This document shows, piece by piece, positions 54,313 to 62,608 of a DNA stretch of 64,000 bases. The translations under genes were made by a program, and so were the position numbers. Every line of letters begins with the position of its first letter. Positions within the stretch are counted from its first letter, which is position 1. This stretch comes from Actinomadura sp. NAK00032. Lineage in GTDB: Bacteria > Actinomycetota > Actinomycetes > Streptosporangiales > Streptosporangiaceae. The notes beneath the pieces are model-generated. The model was not told the DNA's origin. It ran no database searches and was given only the letters and a program-made list of their open reading frames with translations. Location of the stretch: the NCBI RefSeq assembly GCF_013364275.1, contig NZ_CP054932.1:1922001-1986000 (forward strand). Reading direction: 5' to 3'.

Positions 54313-54325
54313 TTTGCATCTGCGA
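54313..54325 (+). promoter_or_regulatory. Predicted operator, site 2
   Basis: TTTGCATCTGCGA lies directly upstream of the XRE-type regulator start and overlaps AT-rich promoter-like sequence (AATATAGCG). A weaker GCATCTG half-site lies between the two copies at 54271. Confidence 0.6.
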
Positions 54326-54346
54326 ATCGTCAAGGGGGTGGACGGG

Positions 54347-54946
54347 GTGAGCGTCGCCGAGGACACGGTCGCCCGGAACCGCGCGTTGCAGATCGAGTGG
54401 TACGGCGAGCCGCTCGGTGATCGCGTCCGGCCGCTGCTCGACCGGCTCGGGCTGTCGCAGTCGGGCCTCGCGGGCGTGCTCGGGCTGTCCGCGCCGATGC
54501 TCTCCCAGCTGATGTCCGCCCAGCGCGCCAAGATCAGCAATCCGGCGGTGCTGCACCGGCTGATGGCGGTGGAGGAGTTCGTCGCCGACCCCGAGCTCGG
54601 CGCGCTGCCGCCCGACGCGGTCAAGGCGCGGCTGGAGGAGATCCGGGGCGAGGCGGCGCCGACCACGTCCGGGATGCGCATGACCGCCGACGACGGCCCC
54701 GGGGAGTCCCCGAAGGGTGCGCCGGCCCAGGGTGCCGGACGGCAGGCCGGTGAGCCGGCGCGGCTGGTGCAGGCCCTGTTGCGCGAGGTCGCGTCCGCGG
54801 CGGAGATCGACGCCGCCGCCGACCTCATCGCCGACCGCTTCCCGGAACTCGCGGAGGTCCTGCGCGTGTACGGGACGGGACGCACGAGCGAGGCCGAGGC
54901 CCACTTCGCGCGTACCGTACTCGGCCGGATGCTCGGCGACCGCTAG
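54347..54946 (+). CDS. XRE-type helix-turn-helix DNA-binding regulator
   Basis: 199 residues. HTH at about residues 25-60 (LDRLGLSQSGLAGVLGLSAPMLSQLMSAQRAKI), then LHRLMAVEEF, a flexible Pro/Gly linker and a helical C-terminal domain (PARLVQALLREVASAAEIDAAADLI). GTG 54347 has GGGGG 8 bases upstream and gives the conserved MSVAEDTVARNRALQ start. Likely autoregulates and controls the divergent lipoprotein-OmpA operon through the two operators. Confidence 0.85.
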   Translation: MSVAEDTVARNRALQIEWYGEPLGDRVRPLLDRLGLSQSGLAGVLGLSAPMLSQLMSAQRAKISNPAVLHRLMAVEEFVADPELGALPPDAVKARLEEIRGEAAPTTSGMRMTADDGPGESPKGAPAQGAGRQAGEPARLVQALLREVASAAEIDAAADLIADRFPELAEVLRVYGTGRTSEAEAHFARTVLGRMLGDR

Positions 54947-54982
54947 GTCATTCCTTTGCGTGCTCGTCTCGATTCCCCTGCG

Positions 54983-55001
54983 CCATAACGACTGGTTATG
55001 G
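54983..55001. promoter_or_regulatory. Perfect palindrome upstream of sdh operon 1
   Basis: CCATAAC-N5-GTTATGG. The inner ATAAC-N5-GTTAT fits the T-N11-A layout of LysR-type operators. Candidate site for the LysR regulator at 60018. Confidence 0.5.
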
Positions 55002-55041
55002 AACGCGGGCCGTGCGACGGGCCCGCGACGGGGTTAAAGTC

Positions 55042-55057
55042 TGTGGTCAGGCTCACA
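55042..55057. promoter_or_regulatory. CRP-like site upstream of sdh operon 1
   Basis: TGTGG-N6-TCACA matches the CRP consensus TGTGA-N6-TCACA at 9 of 10 positions. The rest of the 350-bp gap 54947-55296 holds a possible promoter (TGTCAC 55080-55085, TAGGGT 55104-55109) and a leader of about 190 nt with no other obvious element. Confidence 0.5.
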
Positions 55058-55296
55058 TACGGGTCTCCCTGTTATGTATGTCACAGCGCGTCAAGTGTGG
55101 CGTAGGGTCGCTTCGCTGGAAGCGCACACGAGGCGTCACCGCCCGCATGCGGCACGGCCTCCGGCCGCCCGCCGGGGAGCCATGTCCCGAGGTTCGGCGC
55201 GACGGCGCGAGGAGTCCGCCGGCGGGCGCGACGGCAAACCGGTGCGCGCGGACCGTGGTACGGGGACACGACGACCCGAGCTCAGGAGAGCGATCG

Positions 55297-56127
55297 ATGA
55301 GCACTGTGGAGGCGCCCGTCAAGACGCGCGCCCAGATCAAGGAAAAAACGCTCCGCAGGGACAACTGGCGGCTGTATCCCGTCACGACCTTCGTGATCTT
55401 CACGGCCTGGGTGGTGTACGCGACGGTCCGGGCCTTCTGGGGCGCGGCGTTCTACGTGCCGGAGTTCCACTACCTGACGCCGTTCTACTCGCCGTGCCTG
55501 AACGAGATCTGCAACGGCGTGACGGTGAACGGGCACACCGGCGACGCGGCGGAGTTCGGGACGTTCCTGCCGGCGGGCACCCGCGGCTGGATCCCCTTCG
55601 CGGCGATCTCGCTGCCGTTCCTGCTGCTGTTCCGGCTGACCTGCTACTACTACCGCAAGGCGTACTACCGGTCGTTCTGGGCGTCGCCGTCCGCGTGCGC
55701 GGTCCGCGAACCGCACGGCAAGTACACCGGCGAGCGCCGCTTCCCGCTGATCGGCCAGAACCTGCACCGCTACTTCTGGCTCGCGGCCGTGCTCATCTCC
55801 CTCATCAACACCTACGACGCGATCCGGGCCTTCCACGGCAAGGACGGCGGCTTCGGCATCGGGCTCGGCACGCTCATCCTCGTGGCGAACGTCGTGCTGC
55901 TGTGGCTCTACACGCTGTCGTGCCACTCGTGCCGGCACATCGTCGGCGGGCGGCTGAAGAACTTCTCCAAGCACCCGTTCCGGTACCGGATGTGGGGCTG
56001 GGTGTCCAAGATCAATGAGCGGCACGGCATGTACGCGCTGATCACCCTGGGCTCGCTGGTGGTGGCGGACGCGTACATCGCGTTCGTCGCCGGCGGCGTG
56101 TTCGACGACCCGCGTATCTTCAACTGA
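55297..56127 (+). CDS. sdhC: Succinate dehydrogenase membrane subunit, Sdh1 type
   Basis: 276 residues, about five helices (YPVTTFVIFTAWVVYATVRAFWG, IPFAAISLPFLLLFRLTCYYY, YFWLAAVLISLINTYDAIRAF, LGTLILVANVVLLWLYTLSCHSC, ALITLGSLVVADAYIAFVAGG). YYYRKAYYRSFWASPSACAV is typical of the mycobacterial Rv0249c-like anchor. The reading frame extends far upstream, but ATG 55297 with CAGGAGAG ahead gives the conserved start. Anchors SdhAB and passes electrons to menaquinone. Confidence 0.9.
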   Translation: MSTVEAPVKTRAQIKEKTLRRDNWRLYPVTTFVIFTAWVVYATVRAFWGAAFYVPEFHYLTPFYSPCLNEICNGVTVNGHTGDAAEFGTFLPAGTRGWIPFAAISLPFLLLFRLTCYYYRKAYYRSFWASPSACAVREPHGKYTGERRFPLIGQNLHRYFWLAAVLISLINTYDAIRAFHGKDGGFGIGLGTLILVANVVLLWLYTLSCHSCRHIVGGRLKNFSKHPFRYRMWGWVSKINERHGMYALITLGSLVVADAYIAFVAGGVFDDPRIFN

Positions 56128-56138
56128 GGCCAAGGGAC

Positions 56139-58154
56139 ATGACTGAGATCGAGAGGCACTCGTACGACGTCGTGGTGATCGGCGCCGGCGGCGCCGGGCT
56201 GCGCGCGGCGATCGAGGCGCGCCTCCAGGGCAAGAAGACCGCGATCATCTCCAAGTCGCTGTTCGGCAAGGCCCACACGGTGATGGCCGAGGGCGGCGCC
56301 GCCGCCGCGATGGGCAACGTCAACGCCAACGACAACTGGATGGTCCACTTCCGCGACACCATGCGCGGCGGCAAGTTCATGAACAGCTGGCGGATGGCGG
56401 AGCTGCACGCCAAGGAGGCCCCGGAGCGGATCTGGGAGCTGGAGCTGTGGGGCGCGCTGTTCGACCGCACCAAGGAAGGCAAGATCAGCCAGCGCAACTT
56501 CGGCGGGCACGAGTACCCGCGGCTGGCGCACGTCGGCGACCGGACCGGCCTGGAGCTGATCCGCACCGCGCAGCAGAAGATCGTCGCCCTCCAGCAGGAG
56601 GACAAGGCCGAGCACGGCGACTACGAGGCCAACCTCAAGGTGTGGGCCGAGACGACGGTCACCCGGCTGCTGAAGGACGCCGACGGCAAGGTCTGCGGCG
56701 TGTTCGGCTACGTCCGCGAGACCGGGAAGTTCGTCGTGTTCGAGGCGCCCGCGGTGGTGCTGGCGACCGGCGGCATCGGCAAGGCGTTCAAGGTCACGTC
56801 GAACTCCTGGGAGTACACCGGGGACGGGCACGCGCTGGCGCTGCTCGCCGGCGGGACGCTGCTGAACATGGAGTTCGTGCAGTTCCACCCGACCGGGATG
56901 GTCTGGCCGCCGTCGGTCAAGGGCATCCTCGTGACCGAGTCGGTCCGCGGCGACCGCGGCGTCCTGCGCAACAGCGAGGGCAAGCGGTTCATGTTCGACT
57001 ACATCCCCGAGGTCTTCAAGGACCAGTACGCCACCTCCGAAGGCGAGGGCGACCGCTGGTACGACGACCCCGACAACAACAAGCGCCCCCCTGAGCTGCT
57101 GCCCCGCGACGAGGTGGCCCGCGCGATCAACTCCGAGGTCAAGGCGGGCCGGGGATCGCCGCACGGCGGCGTGTTCCTCACCGTCGTCGACCGGATGCCG
57201 GGCGGCGCCGCCGAGATCGTCAAGCGGCTGCCGTCGATGTACCACCAGTTCAAGGAGCTGGCGGACGTCGACATCACCAAGGAGGCCATGGAGGTCGGCC
57301 CGACCTGCCACTACGTGATGGGCGGCGTGGAGGTCGACCCGGACACGGGCGCGGCGAAGGTGCCCGGCCTGTTCGCGGCGGGCGAGGTGTCCGGCGGCAT
57401 GCACGGCTCGAACCGGCTCGGCGGCAACTCGCTGTCGGACCTGCTGGTGTTCGGCCGCCGCGCCGGCCTCGGCGCGTCGGAGTACGTGGACGGGCTGGCC
57501 GCGCGTCCCGCCGTCCCGGACGCGGAGGTCGAGGCGGCGACGGCGGAGGCGCTCGCGCCGTTCGAGCGGGAGGGCGGCGAGAGCCCGTACGCCGTCCACG
57601 CCGAGCTGCAGCAGACGATGAACGAGCTGGTCGGCATCATCCGCAAGGAGGAGGAGCTGAAGCAGGCCATCGAGTCGCTCGGCAAGCTCCGCGAGCGGGT
57701 CGCGAACGTCAGCGTGCAGCCGGTCGCGGTCAACGACGGCCGCGGCTACCACCCGGGCTGGCACCTCGCGCTCGACCTGCGCAACATGCTGCTGGTGTCG
57801 GAGGCGGTCGCGAAGGCGGCGCTGGAGCGGCAGGAGAGCCGCGGCGGCCACACCCGCGACGACTACCCGCAGATGTCGGCCGAGTGGCGGAAGGTCAACC
57901 TGGTCTGCTCGCTCGCCGGCGACCCGTCCGCCCCGCACGTCGAGCTGACCCGGCAGCCGCTCGTGCCGATGCGCGAGGACCTGCTCGAGCTGTTCGAGAA
58001 CGACGAGCTGAAGAAGTACCTGACCGCCGAGGAGCTGCCGAAGGGGCCGGCCGAGGAGGCGGCGGCCGGCTCGGGCGCGACCGCCGCCGGCACCGCCGCC
58101 GGCACCGCCGCCGACGCCGCCGGCGCCGCGGACGACGAGGAGGACGACCGATGA
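56139..58154 (+). CDS. sdhA: Succinate dehydrogenase flavoprotein subunit, Sdh1 type
   Basis: 671 residues. FAD fold VVVIGAGGAGLRAAIEA, covalent FAD His46 in GKAHTVMAEGG, QFHPTGMVWPP, HYVMGGVEVDPDTGA and FAAGEVSGGMHGSNRLGGNSL. Oxidises succinate to fumarate. The last 30 residues are an Ala/Gly-rich acidic tail that is not part of the catalytic fold. The stop overlaps sdhB (ATGA). Confidence 0.96.
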   Translation: MTEIERHSYDVVVIGAGGAGLRAAIEARLQGKKTAIISKSLFGKAHTVMAEGGAAAAMGNVNANDNWMVHFRDTMRGGKFMNSWRMAELHAKEAPERIWELELWGALFDRTKEGKISQRNFGGHEYPRLAHVGDRTGLELIRTAQQKIVALQQEDKAEHGDYEANLKVWAETTVTRLLKDADGKVCGVFGYVRETGKFVVFEAPAVVLATGGIGKAFKVTSNSWEYTGDGHALALLAGGTLLNMEFVQFHPTGMVWPPSVKGILVTESVRGDRGVLRNSEGKRFMFDYIPEVFKDQYATSEGEGDRWYDDPDNNKRPPELLPRDEVARAINSEVKAGRGSPHGGVFLTVVDRMPGGAAEIVKRLPSMYHQFKELADVDITKEAMEVGPTCHYVMGGVEVDPDTGAAKVPGLFAAGEVSGGMHGSNRLGGNSLSDLLVFGRRAGLGASEYVDGLAARPAVPDAEVEAATAEALAPFEREGGESPYAVHAELQQTMNELVGIIRKEEELKQAIESLGKLRERVANVSVQPVAVNDGRGYHPGWHLALDLRNMLLVSEAVAKAALERQESRGGHTRDDYPQMSAEWRKVNLVCSLAGDPSAPHVELTRQPLVPMREDLLELFENDELKKYLTAEELPKGPAEEAAAGSGATAAGTAAGTAADAAGAADDEEDDR

Positions 58155-58921
58155 GCTACGAGGCCAAGTTCAAGGTCTGGCGCGGCGACGACGGCTCCGG
58201 CGAGCTCGCCGACTACACGGTCGAGGTGAACGAGGGCGAGGTCGTCCTCGACATCATCCACCGGCTGCAGGCCACCCAGGCGCCCGACCTCGCCGTCCGG
58301 TGGAACTGCAAGGCGGGCAAGTGCGGCTCCTGCTCGGCCGAGATCAACGGCATGCCGAAGCTGCTGTGCATGACGCGGATGTCGACCTTCGACCCGGACG
58401 AGACGGTCACCGTCACCCCGATCCGCACGTTCCCCGTCATCCGCGACCTCGTCACGGACGTCTCGTTCAACTACGAGAAGGCGCGGGAGATCCCCTCGTT
58501 CGACCCGGGCGACGCGAAGCCCGGCGAGCTGCGCATGCAGCAGGTGGACGTGGAGCGCTCGCAGGAGTTCCGCAAGTGCATCGAGTGCTACCTGTGCCAG
58601 AACGTCTGCCACGTCATCCGCGACCATGAGGAGAACAAGGAGAGCTTCGCCGGCCCCCGCTTCCTGATGCGGATCGGGGAGCTGGAGATGCACCCGGCCG
58701 ACCAGGCCGACCGGCGCAACATCGCGCAGGACGACCACGGCCTCGGCTTCTGCAACATCACCAAGTGCTGCACCGAGGTCTGCCCCGAGCACATCAAGAT
58801 CACCGACAACGCGCTGATCCCGATGAAGGAGCGCGTCGTGGGCCGCAAGTACGACCCGGTGGTGTGGCTCGGCAGCAAGCTCGGCATCGTGAAGAAAGGC
58901 CAGGACACCCCGTCCGCCTGA
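58151..58921 (+). CDS. sdhB: Succinate dehydrogenase iron-sulfur subunit, Sdh1 type
   Basis: 256 residues. [2Fe-2S] domain with CKAGKCGSCSAEINGMPKLLC, then cluster ligands CIECYLCQNVC and CNITKCCTEVCPEHI for the [4Fe-4S] and [3Fe-4S] sites. Transfers electrons from SdhA to the membrane subunit. Third and last gene of the operon; a hairpin terminator follows. Confidence 0.95.
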   Translation: MSYEAKFKVWRGDDGSGELADYTVEVNEGEVVLDIIHRLQATQAPDLAVRWNCKAGKCGSCSAEINGMPKLLCMTRMSTFDPDETVTVTPIRTFPVIRDLVTDVSFNYEKAREIPSFDPGDAKPGELRMQQVDVERSQEFRKCIECYLCQNVCHVIRDHEENKESFAGPRFLMRIGELEMHPADQADRRNIAQDDHGLGFCNITKCCTEVCPEHIKITDNALIPMKERVVGRKYDPVVWLGSKLGIVKKGQDTPSA

Positions 58922-58955
58922 CCGGACCGCCCGGCCCCCGGGCCGGCAGGTCTCT

Positions 58956-58998
58956 CGCGAACGTCCCCCGCCGCCCCGCGCGACGGGGGGCGTTCGCG
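58956..58998 (+). terminator. Terminator after sdh operon 1
   Basis: CGCGAACG and CGTTCGCG pair, extended by CCCCC/GGGGG, followed by TTT. The remaining sequence to 59253 holds no gene that can be supported. Confidence 0.75.
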
Positions 58999-59253
58999 TT
59001 TCCGCCGCTCTCCACCGCGGGGGCGGCGCTCTGGCATGCGGCACTCCCGAGGTACGGCGGGCGGCGTGCCCCCGGACCGCCGCCCGCCGTCCCGCCGTTC
59101 CCCGTGGACGCCGTGGACGTCGCTACGGCCCTCCGGTCGCGCACGCCGGGACCAACCCTGACGCACATCCGGCCCCCTGAGTAGGGAATAGTGCACAGAG
59201 CGCGTGATTGAACCGTGATTCCCTCACGGGGGGCGGGTGCCCCCGGATCCCTT

Positions 59254-59259
59254 TAGCGT
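59254..59259 (+). promoter_or_regulatory. -10 box of the CRP/FNR gene, leaderless arrangement
   Basis: TAGCGT ends 7 bases before GTG 59266. A GTTATGG half-site (59258-59264), like the arm of the palindrome at 54983, overlaps it. Confidence 0.5.
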
Positions 59260-59265
59260 TATGGC

Positions 59266-59973
59266 GTGACCGCTCTCGAACCGGGCTCGTTCCTCGCCGA
59301 TCTGACCGCGGCGGAACGCGCGGATCTGGAAGCACGCTCCCGCGTCCGCGACTTCGAGCGGGGCGACACGCTCTTCTCCGAGGGGGAGCAGCCCGGTTGG
59401 GTCGCCGTGCTGCTGCGGGGGCGGGTGAAGGCGTTCTCCTACCGCGAGCAGGGCGGCGAGGCGCTGCTCGCGGTGCGCGGGCCGGGCGCCCTGCTCGGCG
59501 AGGTCGCCGCGATCGACGGGCTGCCGCGGTCGGCGTCGGTCGCGGCGCTGGAGCCGGTCCAGGCCCTCGCGATCGGCGCCGACGAGTTCATGGCGTTCCT
59601 CCAGGCGCACGGCCGCGTCTCGATCCTCATCATGCGGATGCTGTGCCAGCGGTGGCGCGACGCCGACCGCAAGCGCGTCGAGTTCGGCATGTTCGACGCG
59701 ACGGGGCGGGTCGCGCAGCGGCTGGTCGAGCTGGCGGAGCGGTTCGGCGTGCCGTACGTCCCGCGCGGCGGGCCCGGCGAGCCCGCGGCGGGCGGGGAGA
59801 GCGTGCGCATCACGCTGAACCTGTCGCAGGAGGAGCTGGCGGGCTGGGTCGGCGCGTCCCGGGAGGCGGTGAGCAAGGCGCTGCGCACGCTGCGCCGGCA
59901 CGGCTGGATCGAGACGGGGCGCCGGCGGCTGATCGTGCACGACCTCCAGGCCCTCCGCCGCCACGCGCGGTAA
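59266..59973 (+). CDS. CRP/FNR family transcriptional regulator
   Basis: 235 residues. Cyclic-nucleotide-binding barrel (FERGDTLFSEGEQPGWVAVLL, phosphate-binding-like GEVAAIDGLPRSASVAAL), dimer helix and winged HTH (LSQEELAGWVGASREAVSKALRTLRRHGWIE). No FNR-type N-terminal cysteines. The Arg in LPRSASV is consistent with cAMP binding. Lies between two sdh operons, and a CRP-like site is present ahead of sdh1. Confidence 0.9.
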   Translation: MTALEPGSFLADLTAAERADLEARSRVRDFERGDTLFSEGEQPGWVAVLLRGRVKAFSYREQGGEALLAVRGPGALLGEVAAIDGLPRSASVAALEPVQALAIGADEFMAFLQAHGRVSILIMRMLCQRWRDADRKRVEFGMFDATGRVAQRLVELAERFGVPYVPRGGPGEPAAGGESVRITLNLSQEELAGWVGASREAVSKALRTLRRHGWIETGRRRLIVHDLQALRRHAR

Positions 59974-60004
59974 CCCGGGTCGCCGGGCGCGGGCGCGCTG
60001 GCCG

Positions 60005-60010
60005 TACTCT
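60005..60010 (+). promoter_or_regulatory. -10 box of the LysR gene, leaderless arrangement
   Basis: TACTCT ends 8 bases before ATG 60018. The AGG just before the ATG is too close to act as a ribosome-binding site. Confidence 0.5.
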
Positions 60011-60017
60011 GTGCAGG

Positions 60018-60998
60018 ATGCAGCTACAGCAGCTCGCCTACTTCGTCGCGGTCGCGGAGGTGCGCCACTTCACGCAGGCCGCGGAGATCCTGCGGGTCGC
60101 GCAGCCGTCGCTGTCCAAGCAGATCCGGGCGCTGGAGAGCGAGCTGAACGTCTCCCTGTTCCGGCGCGCGCGCGGCAACATCACCCTGACGCCCGCCGGT
60201 GAGGCGCTGCTGCCCCTGGCCAAGCGCATCCTGGCGGACGTCGACACCGCGCGCCTGGAGGTGCAGGAACTCGCCGGCCTCAAACGCGGCCGGGTGCGGC
60301 TCGGCGCCACGCCGTCCCTCTGCGCGGGCCTGCTGGCGGACGTCCTGCGCCGCTTCCACGACATGTACCCGGGCATCCAGCTCATCGTCGAGGAGGGCGG
60401 CTCCCGCGACCTCGTCCGGGAGCTGACGCGCGGTTCCCTGGACATGGCCCTGGTCATCCTCCCGCTCCAGGGCGACCCGCCGCTGGACACCACCCCGATA
60501 CTGCGCGAGTACCTGGTGGTCGCCTCCCCGGCGGGGGCGGGCACGCCCCCGCAGCTGCCGCGCCGCTCGTACCTGCGCATCGAGGACCTGCAGAACCGCC
60601 CGCTGGTGATGTTCCGCCCCGGATACGACCTGCGGGAGGCGACGATCAGCGCCTGCCGGGCGGCGGGCTTCGAGCCGAAGTTCGCGGTCGAGGGCGGCGA
60701 GATGGACGCCGTGCTGCGCTTCGTCGAGGTCGGCCTCGGCATCGCGGTCGTCCCGAGCATGGTCCTCGCCGGGCGCCCCGGCCTGCGCGGGACGCCGCTC
60801 GTCCTGGCCGACGAGGAGGCGCGGCGGGGCCGCCACGGTCCGGGCCTGCTGCGCACCATCGCGCTCGCCCACCGCAAGGACGTCGAGCTGACCCATGCGG
60901 CCCGCGCGTTCCAGGAGACCTTGGAGGCGTTCCTCGCGGAGGCCGCCGGGGCGGGGACCCTCCCCGCGGGCGTCGAGAACCTGGTCGGCGCCGAGTAG
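60018..60998 (+). CDS. LysR family transcriptional regulator
   Basis: 326 residues. N-terminal winged HTH (LQQLAYFVAVAEVRHFTQAA, VAQPSLSKQIRALESELNVSLF) and a periplasmic-binding-like effector domain (RVRLGATPSLCAGLLADVLRRF, VEVGLGIAVVPSMVL). Effector unknown. Flanked by succinate dehydrogenase operons, so it may be a regulator of succinate oxidation. The reading frame opens at 59208, but the conserved start is MQLQQLAYF. Confidence 0.92.
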   Translation: MQLQQLAYFVAVAEVRHFTQAAEILRVAQPSLSKQIRALESELNVSLFRRARGNITLTPAGEALLPLAKRILADVDTARLEVQELAGLKRGRVRLGATPSLCAGLLADVLRRFHDMYPGIQLIVEEGGSRDLVRELTRGSLDMALVILPLQGDPPLDTTPILREYLVVASPAGAGTPPQLPRRSYLRIEDLQNRPLVMFRPGYDLREATISACRAAGFEPKFAVEGGEMDAVLRFVEVGLGIAVVPSMVLAGRPGLRGTPLVLADEEARRGRHGPGLLRTIALAHRKDVELTHAARAFQETLEAFLAEAAGAGTLPAGVENLVGAE

Positions 60999-61009
60999 CG
61001 GTCAGGCGG

Positions 61010-61753
61010 TCAGGCGGTCAGGAGGTCGCGCAGGACACGGCCCCGGACGGCGTTGTCATCGCCCTCCGGCAGGTGCCAGGGGCAGGCGATGTCCAGCGCG
61101 GCCACGCGGCCGGTCGCCATGACCCGGCGGACGGACGCGATCACCGCGTCATAGGACGGCCCGCCGCCCACGGGGAACTTCATCCCCGGCAGGTCGTCCT
61201 TGTCGACGACGTCCAGGTCGATGTGCAGGAGCAGCGGCCCGTCCGGCAGGACGACGTCGTCCACCGGGCAGCGCCGCACCTTCGACGACGCGAGGAACTC
61301 GGCCTCGGCCGGGTCGAGGTCGCGGGCGTCCACCAGGACGACGCGGTCCTCCGGCAGCGGGCGCAGGCCGAGCCGGTCGGCGAGCAGCGCGGTGTCGGTG
61401 CCGATGATCTGCCGCAGCGGCATGCCGCCGATGTAGCCGGACGTGGAGCTCTCCGCCGAGTGGACGTCGCCGTGCGCGTCGTACCAGACGACGGACGCGT
61501 CGACCCCGGCCTTCTGCAGCCCGGCGAGGACGGCCTCGGCGAGCAGGCAGTCGCCGGAGACGACGGCCGGCCGGGTGCCGCCGGCGACCTGGTCGGCGAC
61601 CTCGGCGGCCACCGGCTCGCACAGCGCCGCGACGCGCTCCCACACGTCGCCGTCCGGGAGGTCGCGGGTCACCGGGATCAGGTCGAACCCGTCCAGGGGG
61701 AAGGACGCGTCGGGAAGCCGTTCGTCCTGGTGGTACGGCACAAATGTGATCAT
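61010..61753 (-). CDS. Arginase/agmatinase family protein
   Basis: 247 residues. Ureohydrolase metal motifs: WYDAHGDVHS (residues 90-99) and LLHIDLDVVDKDD are intact. The first motif reads SGDC (66-69) instead of GGDH, so one metal ligand His is Cys. This variant occurs in a family branch of unknown substrate. A -10 box 7 bases upstream suggests a leaderless message. Not obviously in an arginine operon. Convergent with the LysR gene. Confidence 0.85.
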   Translation of the reverse strand: MITFVPYHQDERLPDASFPLDGFDLIPVTRDLPDGDVWERVAALCEPVAAEVADQVAGGTRPAVVSGDCLLAEAVLAGLQKAGVDASVVWYDAHGDVHSAESSTSGYIGGMPLRQIIGTDTALLADRLGLRPLPEDRVVLVDARDLDPAEAEFLASSKVRRCPVDDVVLPDGPLLLHIDLDVVDKDDLPGMKFPVGGGPSYDAVIASVRRVMATGRVAALDIACPWHLPEGDDNAVRGRVLRDLLTA

Positions 61754-61759
61754 GTGACC

Positions 61760-61765
61760 ACAGTA
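61760..61765 (-). promoter_or_regulatory. -10 box of the arginase-family gene, leaderless arrangement
   Basis: TACTGT on the minus strand ends 7 bases before ATG 61753, directly downstream of the sdh2 terminator. A loose TGTGATCATGTGACCA palindrome overlaps the start. Confidence 0.5.
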
Positions 61766-61777
61766 GAGCAGTAGTAC

Positions 61778-61805
61778 GGCCCCGCCCGGTACTCCGGGCG
61801 GGGCC
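61778..61805 (-). terminator. Terminator after sdh operon 2
   Basis: GGCCCCGCCCGG and CCGGGCGGGGCC form a perfect 12-bp stem with a 4-base loop, 30 bp past the sdhB stop. Confidence 0.85.
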
Positions 61806-61834
61806 GAGATCAGGGGCCGATCAGGCGGCGGGAA

Positions 61835-62587
61835 TCAGCGCTTCTTGCCGCCGGTGGTCGCCTTCAGGTAGTCGCCGTTGAGGCGCCCGATGACGTCCAG
61901 CGGGATCTCCTTCGGGCAGGCGGCGGTGCACTCGCCGGTGTTGGTGCAGCCGCCGAAGCCCTCCTCGTCGTGGGTCTCCAGCATGGAGACGACGCGGTCC
62001 CAGCGCTCCGGCTGCCCCTGCGGCATCAGCCCGAGGTGGGTGACCTTGGCGCCGAGGAACAGCGCGGCCGAGCCGTTCGGGCAGGCCGCGACACAGGCGC
62101 CGCAGCCGATGCACTCGGCGGCCTCGAACGCGCGGTCGGCGTCCGGCTTCGGCACCGGGGTCGAGTGCGCCTCCGGCGCGGTGCCGGTCGGGGCGGTGAT
62201 GTAGCCGCCGGCCTGGATCATCCGGTCGAACGCGGACCGGTCGACGACCAGGTCCTTCACCACCGGGAACGCCTTGGCGCGCCACGGCTCGACGTCGATG
62301 ACCTCGCCGTCCTTGAACTTGCGCATGTGGAGCTGGCACGTGGTGGTGGCGCGCTCCGGGCCGTGCGGGGTGCCGTTGATGACCAGCGAGCACATCCCGC
62401 AGATGCCCTCGCGGCAGTCGTGGTCGAACGCGACCGGCTCCTCGCCCTCGGCGATGAGCTTCTCGTTGAGGACGTCCAGCATCTCCAGGAACGAGGCGTC
62501 GGGGGAGATGTCGTCGAGCTTGTACTCGACCATCCTCCCCTTGTCCCGGGGGCCGCTCTGGCGCCAGACGCGCAGTGTGAGCTTCAT
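61835..62587 (-). CDS. sdhB: Succinate dehydrogenase/fumarate reductase iron-sulfur subunit, B type
   Basis: 250 residues. [2Fe-2S] motif [16 protein letters not shown] with Cys in TTTCQLHM, then [15 protein letters not shown] and [20 protein letters not shown] for the remaining clusters. Differs clearly from the iron-sulfur subunit at 58151, so the genome has two Sdh isoforms. Follows the flavoprotein gene by about 20 bp. Confidence 0.95.
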   Translation of the reverse strand: MKLTLRVWRQSGPRDKGRMVEYKLDDISPDASFLEMLDVLNEKLIAEGEEPVAFDHDCREGICGMCSLVINGTPHGPERATTTCQLHMRKFKDGEVIDVEPWRAKAFPVVKDLVVDRSAFDRMIQAGGYITAPTGTAPEAHSTPVPKPDADRAFEAAECIGCGACVAACPNGSAALFLGAKVTHLGLMPQGQPERWDRVVSMLETHDEEGFGGCTNTGECTAACPKEIPLDVIGRLNGDYLKATTGGKKR

Positions 62588-62608
62588 GATTACCTGTCCG
62601 ACCCTCTG

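Noticed and set aside
61001..61024. GGTCAGGC short tandem repeat between LysR and arginase genes
   Set aside because: Three short copies partly inside the arginase stop region, too short to assign any role.
61741..61765. CRP-like palindrome TGTGATCATGTGACCA at the arginase start
   Set aside because: Only one half matches the consensus well, and it overlaps the start codon. The site upstream of sdh1 is much better.
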